Origin: DATFQI01 sp963816955
Lineage (GTDB): Bacteria; Actinomycetota; Thermoleophilia; Solirubrobacterales; Solirubrobacteraceae
Reading direction: 5' to 3'
Length of the DNA: 64,000 nucleotides
Assembly: GCA_963816955.1 (NCBI GenBank)
Contig: CAWFME010000005.1
Coordinates: 744,001 to 808,000 of the forward strand
Shown here: one piece after another, positions 25,335 through 33,076 of the stretch
Layout: every line of letters begins with the position of its first letter
How positions within the stretch are numbered: the stretch's first letter is position 1
Position numbers and translations under genes: made by a program
The notes under the pieces: model-generated
Databases searched by the model: none
The model's input: only the letters and a program-made list of their open reading frames with translations
Told to the model about the DNA's origin: nothing

Positions 25335-25655
25335 ATGCTCCCCGAAGCACATGCGCTCGACGTCGCCGGGGCCCGGCGGGCAATGAGGTCGGGACGACTG
25401 GTGCTCTTCGACGTCCGCGAGCGTCACGAGCGCGACCGCGATCCGCTTCCTGGGACGCGCTCCCTGCCGCTGAGCGAGCTCGCCCACCGCTTGGGGGAGT
25501 TGCCGGACGACCGGCCGATCGCCTTCATCTGCCAGACCGGCCGCCGCTCGGCCGTCGCGACGATCGTCGCCCGCACCGCCGGGATCGACGCGCGCAACGT
25601 CATGGGCGGAGTGGCCGCGTGGGCACACGCACACGACACGAGGAGGACCACATGA
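25335..25655 (+). CDS. single-domain rhodanese
   Basis: This 106-residue rhodanese has the DVRE motif near residue 26 and active-site loop CQTGRRS with Cys66, which carries sulfur as a persulfide. It starts two bases after the MMPL stop, and its stop overlaps the next ATG. It probably passes sulfane sulfur to the downstream dioxygenase or an acceptor thiol. Confidence 0.92.
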   Translation: MLPEAHALDVAGARRAMRSGRLVLFDVRERHERDRDPLPGTRSLPLSELAHRLGELPDDRPIAFICQTGRRSAVATIVARTAGIDARNVMGGVAAWAHAHDTRRTT

Positions 25656-27046
25656 TCTTTCGCCAGCTCACGCACGACGACCTCGGCTGCGCCAGCTACC
25701 TGATCGGCGACGACAGCGCCGGGGTGGCGGCCGTGGTCGACCCCAAGCTCGACATCGACGAGTACCTGCGCCTCGCGCGCTTCCTCGGCGTGCGCATCGA
25801 GCACATCCTGGAGACCCACAACCACGCCGACCACGTCTCGGGTCACGGCCGTCTGGCCGCCGCCACCGGGGCGAGCATCCACATCCACCGCGACGCCTCG
25901 CCCGACTATGACCATGAGCCCTTCGACGACGGCTGGGAGCTCGAGCTCGGCTCGTTGAAAGTTCGCGCGCTGCACACGCCCGGCCATCGACCCGAGCACA
26001 CCGCGTTCGCGCTGATCGATACAGCGCGCAGCCGGGAGCCGTGGGCGGTCCTGACCGGCGACACGCTGTTCGTCGGCGACATCGCCCGCCCCGACCTCGC
26101 CGTCGACAAGGAGGAGGGTGCGCGCGACATCTTCCATTCGCTCAACGACAAGGTCATGTCGTTGCCCGACACGGTCGAGGTCTGGCCCGGGCATCTCGGC
26201 GGGTCGCTGTGTGGCGGGCCCGGCATGGATCTCAAGATCGCCTCGACCATCGGCTTCGAGCGGGCCAACCAGGCGCTGCTGCAGGTCACCGACGAGGACG
26301 AGTTCGTCGAGAAGACCACCTCGACCCTCGGGCCGCAGCCGCCGAACTTCGAGAACATCGTCGCGCTCAACCGCGGCCCGCTCGTCAAGGAAGGCGTCGA
26401 AGCGCATCCGCTGAGCCCGCGCCAGCTCCAGCAGGCGCGCGACGACGGCGCCCTTCTGGTCGACGTTCGTACCGAGCTGCAGTTCGACGAGGCGCACATC
26501 CCCGGCGCCGTGAGCATCACCGCACGCCGAGCCGGGTTCGGCTCCAAGCTCGCCTGGCTGGCCAAGCCAGAGCAGCCGATCGTCCTTGTGGGCCGCGACG
26601 ACGACGACGCCATCGAAGCAGCCCAGCTCGCCGGTGCCGTCGGCCTACGCAACATCGCCGGCTACCTCGCCGGCGGCATGACCTCCTGGCGCGAGGAGAA
26701 GCTCGACGTCGACCGCATCGAGCGGATGACCGTCCCCGAGCTGCACGACCGCTGGGAACGCGACGGCGACGGCCTCCAGGTCCTCGACGTGCGCGAGCAG
26801 AGCGAGTGGGACAACGGCTACATCCCCGGCTCCGTCCACGAGCCCTACCACGACATCGACGACGTCCCCGACGGCATCGACCCCGCCAAGCCGGTCGCCG
26901 TCATCTGCGGCTCCGGCCAGCGCTCCGCCGTCGCCGCGAGCCTGCTGCAGCGCTTCGGCGGCGAGCAAGTCATCCACGTCGTCGAAGGCGGCGTGCCGCT
27001 CTGGAAGCGCGAGGGCTGGCCGACCGAGCAGGCGGAGAAGGCCTAG
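25652..27046 (+). CDS. MBL-fold persulfide dioxygenase fused to two rhodanese domains (CstB-like)
   Basis: This 464-residue protein begins with an ETHE1-like metallo-beta-lactamase domain. Its iron ligands are His56 and His58 (HNHADH, 56-61), His112, Asp137 and His181 (PGHLGG). Two rhodanese domains follow, at about 260-350 and 360-455. The second has active Cys419 (ICGSGQRS). The first has VGRDDDD at that place and lacks Cys, so it is probably structural. Family members oxidise glutathione or low-molecular-weight persulfides to sulfite or thiosulfate. AGGAGG (25641-25646) precedes the ATG. The gene is coupled to the rhodanese upstream and followed by a TauE-like exporter. Confidence 0.9.
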   Translation: MIFRQLTHDDLGCASYLIGDDSAGVAAVVDPKLDIDEYLRLARFLGVRIEHILETHNHADHVSGHGRLAAATGASIHIHRDASPDYDHEPFDDGWELELGSLKVRALHTPGHRPEHTAFALIDTARSREPWAVLTGDTLFVGDIARPDLAVDKEEGARDIFHSLNDKVMSLPDTVEVWPGHLGGSLCGGPGMDLKIASTIGFERANQALLQVTDEDEFVEKTTSTLGPQPPNFENIVALNRGPLVKEGVEAHPLSPRQLQQARDDGALLVDVRTELQFDEAHIPGAVSITARRAGFGSKLAWLAKPEQPIVLVGRDDDDAIEAAQLAGAVGLRNIAGYLAGGMTSWREEKLDVDRIERMTVPELHDRWERDGDGLQVLDVREQSEWDNGYIPGSVHEPYHDIDDVPDGIDPAKPVAVICGSGQRSAVAASLLQRFGGEQVIHVVEGGVPLWKREGWPTEQAEKA

Positions 27047-27051
27047 CTCGC

Positions 27052-27846
27052 GTGCTGCTGGCCATCCCGCTCGGGCTCGCCATCGGGCTGGCCGTCGGCA
27101 CGCTCGGCGGCGGCGGGTCGGTGCTCGCCGTCCCCATCCTCGTCTACGCCCTCGACCAGACCGTCCCCGAGGCGACCACCGCGTCGCTGCTGGTCGTCGC
27201 CGCCGGGGCGGTCGCCGGCGGGCTCAGCCACGCACGCGCCGGCCGCGTCTGCTGGCGCCACGCCGGCTCGTTCACCGCCGCGGCTGTTCCCGGCATCGCG
27301 CTCGGCACGCTCGCCGCCGAAGCGATCAGCGGCCCGCTGCTGCTCGCCGGCTTCGCGCTCGTCATGCTCGCCGCCGCTCACGCCACCTGGCGCAAGGCCG
27401 AAGACAGCCAGGCCGAGCCCGACGGACCGTGGGAGCGCACCGGCGCCTGCCCGCCCCTGCGCCTCCCGCGTGACCTGGTCGCGGGCGCCGCCGTCGGGTT
27501 CGTCACCGGCTTCTTCGGCGTCGGCGGCGGCTTTCTCATCGTCCCGACGCTGGCCATCGCGCTCGCCTTCACCATGCGCACCGCCGTCGGAACCTCGCTG
27601 ACCATCATCACCGCGACCTCCCTGCTCGGCCTCGGCGCCCACCTGCTCGCCGGCCGCACCGTTGACGTGGACGTGACCGCGGCGCTCACCGTCGGCTGCG
27701 TCGCCGGCGCGGTCGCCGGCGCCGCCCTCGCCGGCCGCATCCCACAACGCGCGCTCGGGCGCGGGTTCGCGCTGCTCGTCGTGGGCGTGGCCGCCTACCT
27801 GCTCCTCTCGGTCGCCTTCCTCGGCGGACCGCCGAACAGCGCCTGA
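27052..27846 (+). CDS. TauE/SafE-family sulfite/sulfonate exporter
   Basis: The 264-residue protein has about eight membrane helices with repeated Gly-rich motifs of the family: GTLGGGGSVLAVP near the start and GFFGVGGGFLIVP in the second half. TauE/SafE proteins move sulfite or organosulfonates across the membrane. The GTG start lies five bases after the dioxygenase stop. Export of the sulfite made by that enzyme is the simplest role. Confidence 0.9.
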   Translation: MLLAIPLGLAIGLAVGTLGGGGSVLAVPILVYALDQTVPEATTASLLVVAAGAVAGGLSHARAGRVCWRHAGSFTAAAVPGIALGTLAAEAISGPLLLAGFALVMLAAAHATWRKAEDSQAEPDGPWERTGACPPLRLPRDLVAGAAVGFVTGFFGVGGGFLIVPTLAIALAFTMRTAVGTSLTIITATSLLGLGAHLLAGRTVDVDVTAALTVGCVAGAVAGAALAGRIPQRALGRGFALLVVGVAAYLLLSVAFLGGPPNSA

Positions 27847-27861
27847 CCCGGCCGAGAACGA

Positions 27862-27889
27862 CGAAAGCCCCGAGGCTGCAGGGCTTTCG
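27862..27889 (+). terminator. terminator of the sulfur operon
   Basis: CGAAAGCCC (27862-27870) pairs with GGGCTTTCG (27881-27889) around a ten-base loop. It lies 15 bases after the tauE-like stop and just before the convergent tRNA-Val. It may act in both directions. Confidence 0.75.
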
Positions 27890-27894
27890 GACGA

Positions 27895-27966
27895 TGGGCG
27901 CGGCGGGTTTCGAACCTGCGACCTCTCGCGTGTGAAGCGAGCGCTCTCCCACTGAGCTACGCGCCC
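27895..27966 (-). tRNA. tRNA-Val (CAC anticodon)
   Basis: On the minus strand, GGGCGCG pairs with CGCGCCC at the ends, discriminator A. The anticodon stem CTCGC/GCGAG encloses TTCACAC, giving anticodon CAC (GUG codon). The T-arm AGGTTCGAAACC region is normal. The 72-base gene encodes no CCA. Confidence 0.96.
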
Positions 27967-27998
27967 TTGGCGCGAGACATCATAGGGTGCGCTTGAGC

Positions 27999-28775
27999 AT
28001 GGACCGGGCGAGTTCACGGACGCTGCGGCTAACGGTTCGCCCGAGCCTGGTGTCGGCCGTCATGGTGGGCGTGCTCGTGCTGCTGTGGGTTCCTGGGATG
28101 GTTGGGGCGCTCGCCGGGCCGGACGGCACCGTCGGGGCGGTGCTGCGACAGGTCGACTACGACCGCGAGGGCAACCTTGCCGCGGCCTGGCAGGGGTTGA
28201 CGCTGCTGGCGCTGGCGGTCATCGCGGCGGTGACCGCGGCGGCCGCCCCGCGCGGGCGGGAGCGGCTGGAGTGGATCGGGATCGCGGCGGTGTTCGCGTT
28301 CGTGTCGGCCGACGAGGCGACGGCGATCCACGAGCTGCTCATCTCGCCGCTGATCGACCTGACCGGTGCCAGCGGCGTGCTGCACTTCGCCTGGCTGATC
28401 CCGGCCCTCGTCATTCTGGTCGCGCTGGCCGGCCTGTACCTGCCGTGGTACCTGCGGCTCGATCCGCGCCTGCGTCTGCGGCTGACGCTGGCGCTCGGGC
28501 TGTACCTGCTCGGCGCGGTGGTCGGCGAGATGATCGGCGGCGCGCTGTATGAGTCGGGCGGCGAGACCACCCTCGCCTATCGGCTCGAGGCTCAGCTCGA
28601 GGAGCTGTGCGAGGCGCTGGGCGTGGTCGTGGCGGTCCGCGGCCTGCTCGAGGACGTGGGCCGGCGCGGACCGGAGCTGGCGATCGCCGTTGCGCCTTCG
28701 GCGGCGCCTCAGGCGGTGGCGCGCAGGCGGAACCTGATCGGGCGCGATCTCGAGACCCGCTCGCCCCCGGCGTAG
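27999..28775 (+). CDS. six-helix membrane protein with conserved acidic/His motifs, unknown function
   Basis: The 258-residue product has about six membrane helices. Polar residues inside helices stand out: SADEATAIHE (about residues 102-111), GEMIGGALYE (about 175) and EAQLEELCEALG (about 195). Buried Ser-Asp-Glu-His-Glu sets of this type recall metal-dependent membrane hydrolases of the CREST group, but no assignment can be made. The start is uncertain: ATG 27999 or GTG 27987. The last 67 bases overlap the convergent glycoside hydrolase gene. Confidence 0.6.
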   Translation: MDRASSRTLRLTVRPSLVSAVMVGVLVLLWVPGMVGALAGPDGTVGAVLRQVDYDREGNLAAAWQGLTLLALAVIAAVTAAAAPRGRERLEWIGIAAVFAFVSADEATAIHELLISPLIDLTGASGVLHFAWLIPALVILVALAGLYLPWYLRLDPRLRLRLTLALGLYLLGAVVGEMIGGALYESGGETTLAYRLEAQLEELCEALGVVVAVRGLLEDVGRRGPELAIAVAPSAAPQAVARRRNLIGRDLETRSPPA

Positions 28776-30433
28776 TGGACGGCGCGGGCCGTCCAGGCGC
28801 CCCGCCGCACCGAGATCCGCGCGCGGTAGCGGCCGTTGTGGACCCGCACTGCGCGCGAGCGCACGCGGCCGCGCTTGCCGAGCAGGCGCACCACGACGCG
28901 CCCGGAGGTGCGGCCGGTCACGCGGCCGCGGGCGACGGCGGTGCGCACGCCCGTGGCGAGCTTGAGCGTCGTCTTCGCCATGACGCTGTTGTGCACGGTC
29001 ACCGTGCTCGTGGCCTTGAGGCCGCTGCGGTCGACGGCCGTCGCGCTGATGGTGTGCGCGCCCGCCGCCCAGCGGCGCGGGATGCGCCAGCGGGTGCCGT
29101 ACGGGGCGCTGCTGTCGGTGGCCACCCGCGCGCCGTCGACGCGCAGCTCGACCGACGCGATGCCGGCGCCCGACTTGGCGGCCGCGGCGATGTCGATCGT
29201 GCGCAGGCCGGCGACCGACGCGCCGTCCGCGGGGGCGGTCACGGAGACCAGCAGCGGCGCGGGCGCCGGCGACGGCGACGGCGACGGAGAGGGGGAAGGA
29301 GTCGGCGACGGTGACGGCGACGGCGCGGGCGCAGCGGCACCGCCGTACTCCGCGACCGCGCGCTGGAACGCCGCGGCGCTCGGCTTCGGGCTGAAGTCGT
29401 CGTGCAACAGGCCCCAGCGACCCTCGACGTGATCGCGCTCCCCGGCCTCGTTGCGGAGGTTGTACCAGAAGGCCACCTGCACGTAGGGATCGGCGGCCAT
29501 GGTGCTCCAGGCCTTGGTCAGGTAGTCGGCCTGGGTCGCCTCGCCGACCCCGGACGTCCACGCGCCGCCCTTGCAGGTCTCGCTCGTGGTCGTCCAGCCC
29601 ATCTCCGTGAACCAGAGCGGCTTGTCGTCGCCCAGCGCGAGCATGCGCCGGCGCACCTCGCGATAGCCGGTGAAGGCGTAGCCGAACAGCCGGCCCGCGC
29701 TGTCGTACCAGGTCGTGAGCGGGCTGATCCCGCAGTCCGTGTAGGGATGCAGCGCGACGGCGTCGAACGAGCCGCGGCCGCCGTTGGCGTAGATCTCGTC
29801 GAGGAAGGAGTAGTCGTAGGACGACAGGCCGCCGACGAGCACGGTCGCGGCCGGGTCGGCGCCCTTGATCGCCGCGTAGGCGGCCGACAGCACGCGGGTG
29901 TAGGCGGCCGGGTTGCGGCCGGTGCTCCAGAAGCGCGAGTGCCCCGGCTCGTTCCAGATCTCATAGGCGGCGGCCTGGCCGCGGTAGCGCTGGGCCATGT
30001 AGCGCATGAACGCGGCGTAGTCGGCCGGGTCGCGCGGGACGTTGCTGGACGAGGAGCCCGAGGCCCAGGCCGGGGCCTCGTAGACCATGAACAGCACCTT
30101 CGCGCCGGCGGCGCGGGCGACCTCGACGGCGTGGTCGTACTCGGCGAAGCGCGCGGCGCTGTAGTTGCCCTTGGTGGGCTCGGCGTCGCGCCACTGCACG
30201 TGCAGCCGGACCCAGCGCGCACCGAGCTCCTTGATCGCGGCGCCCTCGCGGTCCTGCTCCGCGGGGGTCAGGCCCCAGGTCAGGTCGGGCACGATGCCCG
30301 GAACGGCGGCGGCGGCGGGCGCGCTGGGCAGGCTGAGCAGGATGGCTGCGCAGGCCGCCAGCAAGGCGAGGCCCGCGCGGACTCCGGAAAACGGCATGGG
30401 TCCTCGGCGGTCGATGGCGTGGTTGGGCGCCAT
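28709..30433 (-). CDS. secreted glycoside hydrolase (GH5/GH39-like) under c-di-GMP riboswitch
   Basis: The 574-residue protein has a signal peptide (to about residue 43) and a TIM-barrel clan-A hydrolase domain (about 50-365). The acid/base is Glu162 (YEIWNEPGH) and the nucleophile Glu277 (LWFTEMGW). A Ser-Pro repeat linker follows (about 370-392), then an Ig-like domain (about 393-475) and a basic C-terminal beta domain. Such enzymes cut beta-linked polysaccharides outside the cell. The start ATG has AGGAG six bases upstream, directly following a c-di-GMP-I riboswitch. It lies beside an exopolysaccharide cluster, so trimming or release of that polymer is plausible. The exact GH family and substrate are not fixed by what I can see. 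Confidence 0.88.
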   Translation of the reverse strand: MAPNHAIDRRGPMPFSGVRAGLALLAACAAILLSLPSAPAAAAVPGIVPDLTWGLTPAEQDREGAAIKELGARWVRLHVQWRDAEPTKGNYSAARFAEYDHAVEVARAAGAKVLFMVYEAPAWASGSSSSNVPRDPADYAAFMRYMAQRYRGQAAAYEIWNEPGHSRFWSTGRNPAAYTRVLSAAYAAIKGADPAATVLVGGLSSYDYSFLDEIYANGGRGSFDAVALHPYTDCGISPLTTWYDSAGRLFGYAFTGYREVRRRMLALGDDKPLWFTEMGWTTTSETCKGGAWTSGVGEATQADYLTKAWSTMAADPYVQVAFWYNLRNEAGERDHVEGRWGLLHDDFSPKPSAAAFQRAVAEYGGAAAPAPSPSPSPTPSPSPSPSPSPAPAPLLVSVTAPADGASVAGLRTIDIAAAAKSGAGIASVELRVDGARVATDSSAPYGTRWRIPRRWAAGAHTISATAVDRSGLKATSTVTVHNSVMAKTTLKLATGVRTAVARGRVTGRTSGRVVVRLLGKRGRVRSRAVRVHNGRYRARISVRRGAWTARAVHYAGGERVSRSRPIRFRLRATA

Positions 30434-30439
30434 CGCTCG

Positions 30440-30520
30440 CTCCTTCGATAACCCGGCGGTCTCGGCAGGCGAGATCCGTGGCTTTGCGTCACCGCCTCAC
30501 GGCGGCTATGCCATTTCGAG
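30440..30520 (-). promoter_or_regulatory. c-di-GMP-I (GEMM-I) riboswitch
   Basis: Read on the minus strand, the leader matches the GEMM-I consensus in order. First comes GGCATAGCC, then hairpin P2 (GCCGCC-GTGA-GGCGGT) with a GNRA tetraloop. The highly conserved TGACGCAAAGCC follows, then hairpin P3 (CGGATCTCG/CGAGACCG with one bulged A), and the closing GCCGGGTTATCG that holds the tetraloop receptor side. The Shine-Dalgarno (AGGAG) follows within a few bases, so ligand binding could control translation. The ligand assignment is from family knowledge; whether binding turns expression on or off is not evident. Confidence 0.88.
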
Positions 30521-30615
30521 AACGACAGCCCCTGTGTTCTCTGCACGTCATCGGCAGGGGCGTCCGCCGGACGCAGCCGGCGTCCGGAGACCGTGGACGG
30601 ATGTCCGACGCGCGG

Positions 30616-31515
30616 TCAGCCGCGAAGCCGGTGCGTCGCCCTCGAGGCGAGCGCGGGGAGCGCCTGCAGCAGCTCGTCGCCGAGCGCACGGGGGTCGGAG
30701 CGCGCCGCCGCCGCCGCCAGCGCGAGCCCGGCGCGCGGCCGGCCGTGCGTGGCCGCCACGCGCGCGGCCACCGCGTGCAGCCGTGCCCTGGCCCGGCGCT
30801 CGACGGAGGTGCCGCGCTGCTCGGGGTGGCGCTCGAAGTAGCGCTCGACGACGAGCGCCGCCCCGCGCGCGCCGGCGTCGGTGTCGGCGGTGGCCGAGCC
30901 GCCCCAGCGTCGGTAGAAGGTCGCCACGCGGCGCTCGCCGCGCACCGGGGCGAGCTCGACGGCGCGCTGGACGAAGTCCCAGTCCTCGCAGACGGTCATG
31001 CCGGGGTCCCAGCCGCCCGCCCGCTCGACGACCGCGCGCGGGTACAGCAGCGACGTCTGGCGCACGGTGAAGCGCGCCTGCAGGCACGCCGCGCGCACGT
31101 CGCCGGCGGCGCGCGAGCGCATCACCCAGCGGGTGCGCAGCTCCGCGTCGCACATCGCCGTCGCGCCGTAGGCGATCGCCGTCCCGCCGCAGAGCGCCGC
31201 CAGCCGTGCCGTCGAGCCGGGCTCGAACGCGTCGTCGGCGTCGACGAACCGCACGAGGTCGCCGCGGATCGCCGCGAGCCCGGCGTTGCGGGCCGCCGAG
31301 GCGCCCCCGTGGGGCACCCGCAGCACGCGCAGGCGCGCGTCGCCGACGTCCTCCAGCAGCGCCCCGACCGGCTCCGGGCTGCCGTCGTCGACGAGCACGA
31401 GCTCGAGCCGGCAACCGGCCTGCGCGAGCACGCTGGCGACCGCCACGCGCAGCCAGTCGGCCCGCGGCGCGTGCGCCGGCATCACGAACGAGACCAGCGG
31501 GCCGGCCGCGCTCAC
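30616..31515 (-). CDS. GT2-family glycosyltransferase A
   Basis: The 299-residue protein has a GT-A fold: VSFVMPAH at the N-terminus, VLVDDGS, the metal-binding FVDADD (about residue 90) and CEDWDF (about 180) as the catalytic-base region. It transfers a sugar from a nucleotide donor to a lipid-linked glycan. The GTG start overlaps the methyltransferase stop (GTGA). It is the last gene of a four-gene unit on this strand. Donor and acceptor are unknown. Confidence 0.88.
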   Translation of the reverse strand: MSAAGPLVSFVMPAHAPRADWLRVAVASVLAQAGCRLELVLVDDGSPEPVGALLEDVGDARLRVLRVPHGGASAARNAGLAAIRGDLVRFVDADDAFEPGSTARLAALCGGTAIAYGATAMCDAELRTRWVMRSRAAGDVRAACLQARFTVRQTSLLYPRAVVERAGGWDPGMTVCEDWDFVQRAVELAPVRGERRVATFYRRWGGSATADTDAGARGAALVVERYFERHPEQRGTSVERRARARLHAVAARVAATHGRPRAGLALAAAAARSDPRALGDELLQALPALASRATHRLRG

Positions 31516-32237
31516 GCCGCGCGCGTCGCCTCGACGCAGAGCGCCTCGGCGCGGTTGACCCAGGCCTCGCCGCCGTGGCGCTCGAGGTCGTTGAGCGGGC
31601 CGTGGGCGCTCACGAGCGGCTCGACCCGCTCGACGGAGGCGAAGCCGGCGGCGCGCAGCCGTGCGGTGAGGTCGGCCTCGTCGTAGATGTAGCGATGGCC
31701 CCACAGGCGCAGGTTGTCGTTGAGCAGCTGCGCGGGCTGCTCGTAGCGCTTGCCGGTGAGCCCGCCGAGCCACGCGCCGTAGTCCGCGCGCGAGATCTCG
31801 TCGCTGCGGTCCTCGTAGAGCCCGATCAGCTTCTGGAGGTCGGGCGTGACGAGCCGCAGCACGCCGCCCGGCCGCAGGATCCGGTGCAGCTCGGTGAGCA
31901 GGCCGCCGACGTGGTGCTCGGCGATGTGCTCGATCACGTGCTCGCCGAACGCGTAGGCGAAGCTGCGGTCCGGCAGGGGGAGCGGGCGCTCGAGGTCCAG
32001 GTAGACGTCACCGGCGATCAGGTCCGAGTTCAGCCAGCCCTCGATCCCGAGCGGGCCGGCGCCGATCTGCAGCTTCGGCTCGCGCGCGTCCGCGAGGTAG
32101 CGCTCGATCGCCCCGCGGCGCACGACGTGGCCGCGGCGCGCCCACTGCAGCGCGCCCATCCCACGCAGGAACGCCGGCCGCAGGACGGGGCTCTCCGTGC
32201 GCTTGGCGCGCTCGACGAACTCGCGCGGGCCGATCAC
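31512..32237 (-). CDS. SAM-dependent methyltransferase (COG4627-like)
   Basis: The 241-residue protein has a glycine motif, LQIGAGPLGIEGWLNSDL (about residues 52-69), then YLDLERPLPLPDRSF, the post-I region EHVIEHI and a LRPGGVLRLVTPD strand. This is typical of methyltransferases found in polysaccharide clusters. It probably methylates a sugar residue or glycan end. The GTG start overlaps the GT B stop. Confidence 0.85.
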   Translation of the reverse strand: MIGPREFVERAKRTESPVLRPAFLRGMGALQWARRGHVVRRGAIERYLADAREPKLQIGAGPLGIEGWLNSDLIAGDVYLDLERPLPLPDRSFAYAFGEHVIEHIAEHHVGGLLTELHRILRPGGVLRLVTPDLQKLIGLYEDRSDEISRADYGAWLGGLTGKRYEQPAQLLNDNLRLWGHRYIYDEADLTARLRAAGFASVERVEPLVSAHGPLNDLERHGGEAWVNRAEALCVEATRAA

Positions 32238-33076
32238 GGCGACGTGCTCACGCCCCGGCGCTCGAGCCAGTAGCGCACTCGCGGCTCGAAGGCGAAGCGC
32301 GGTCGCGGGCCGTAGTGGATGGGATACAGCAGCTGACGCGTGAGCGAGAGGTCGGTCAGGCGGCGGTTGCGGCGCAGGTTGCGCAGGAGCTCCGGATGGT
32401 GCCGGTGGACGTCCAACCAGGCGGCGCGATGGCGCCGGCGCACGAGCGACAGCTGGCTCTCGCCGTGCAGTCGCCGGCGGTAGCTGGGGACGCCGCGACC
32501 GATGTGGATCGTATGCAGGCCCTCGCGCGAGAGCGTCGCCCACAGGCGCCAGTCGTCGTAGATCGCTTGCGACTGGGGAGCCTCGGCCCAGCCGCCGAGC
32601 GCGCGGATCGTCCCGACCCGCCACAGCGCCGTCGGCGGGTACTCGCAGATCCACGCGAGCCGAAATGGGTCGAGCCACGAGGGCGCCTCGCGCAGCGACG
32701 CGTGGGCGCCGAACTCCTCGTAGCCGCCGTAGCAGCACACGGCGGTCGGATCGGCGTCGAGGCGGTCCGCCATCTGAGCCAGACGGCCGGGGATCACGAG
32801 GTCGTCGGAGTCGAGGTTGAACAGGTACGGCGTGCGCGTCTCGGCGAGCAGCACATTGCGCGTGGCGCCCGTGCCCGCGTTCACCTCGCGCCGCACGAGC
32901 CGCGCGCCGAGCTCCGGCAGCCGCGAGAGCGCCTCGATCGCGCGCGGGTCGTCCGACCCGTCGTCGACGACCAGGATCTCGACGGGCTCGTCCTCCTGGA
33001 CCGAGCGCACGGCGTCCGCGACGAAGCGATGGTCGTTGTAACAGGGGATGCCGACCGTGATGCGCGCCCCGCTCAT
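32234..33076 (-). CDS. GT2-family glycosyltransferase B
   Basis: The 280-residue GT-A protein opens with VGIPCYNDHRFV, followed by ILVVDDGSDD and metal motif LFNLDSDD (about residue 92). A YDDWRLW segment near 177 may hold the catalytic base. The ATG overlaps the GT C stop by four bases. It belongs to the same unit as GT A and GT C. Confidence 0.88.
   Translation of the reverse strand: MSGARITVGIPCYNDHRFVADAVRSVQEDEPVEILVVDDGSDDPRAIEALSRLPELGARLVRREVNAGTGATRNVLLAETRTPYLFNLDSDDLVIPGRLAQMADRLDADPTAVCCYGGYEEFGAHASLREAPSWLDPFRLAWICEYPPTALWRVGTIRALGGWAEAPQSQAIYDDWRLWATLSREGLHTIHIGRGVPSYRRRLHGESQLSLVRRRHRAAWLDVHRHHPELLRNLRRNRRLTDLSLTRQLLYPIHYGPRPRFAFEPRVRYWLERRGVSTSP

Noticed and set aside
29260..29340. 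Tandem DNA repeat in the glycoside hydrolase gene
   Set aside because: It is the coding sequence of the Ser-Pro linker, not an independent repeat or CRISPR.
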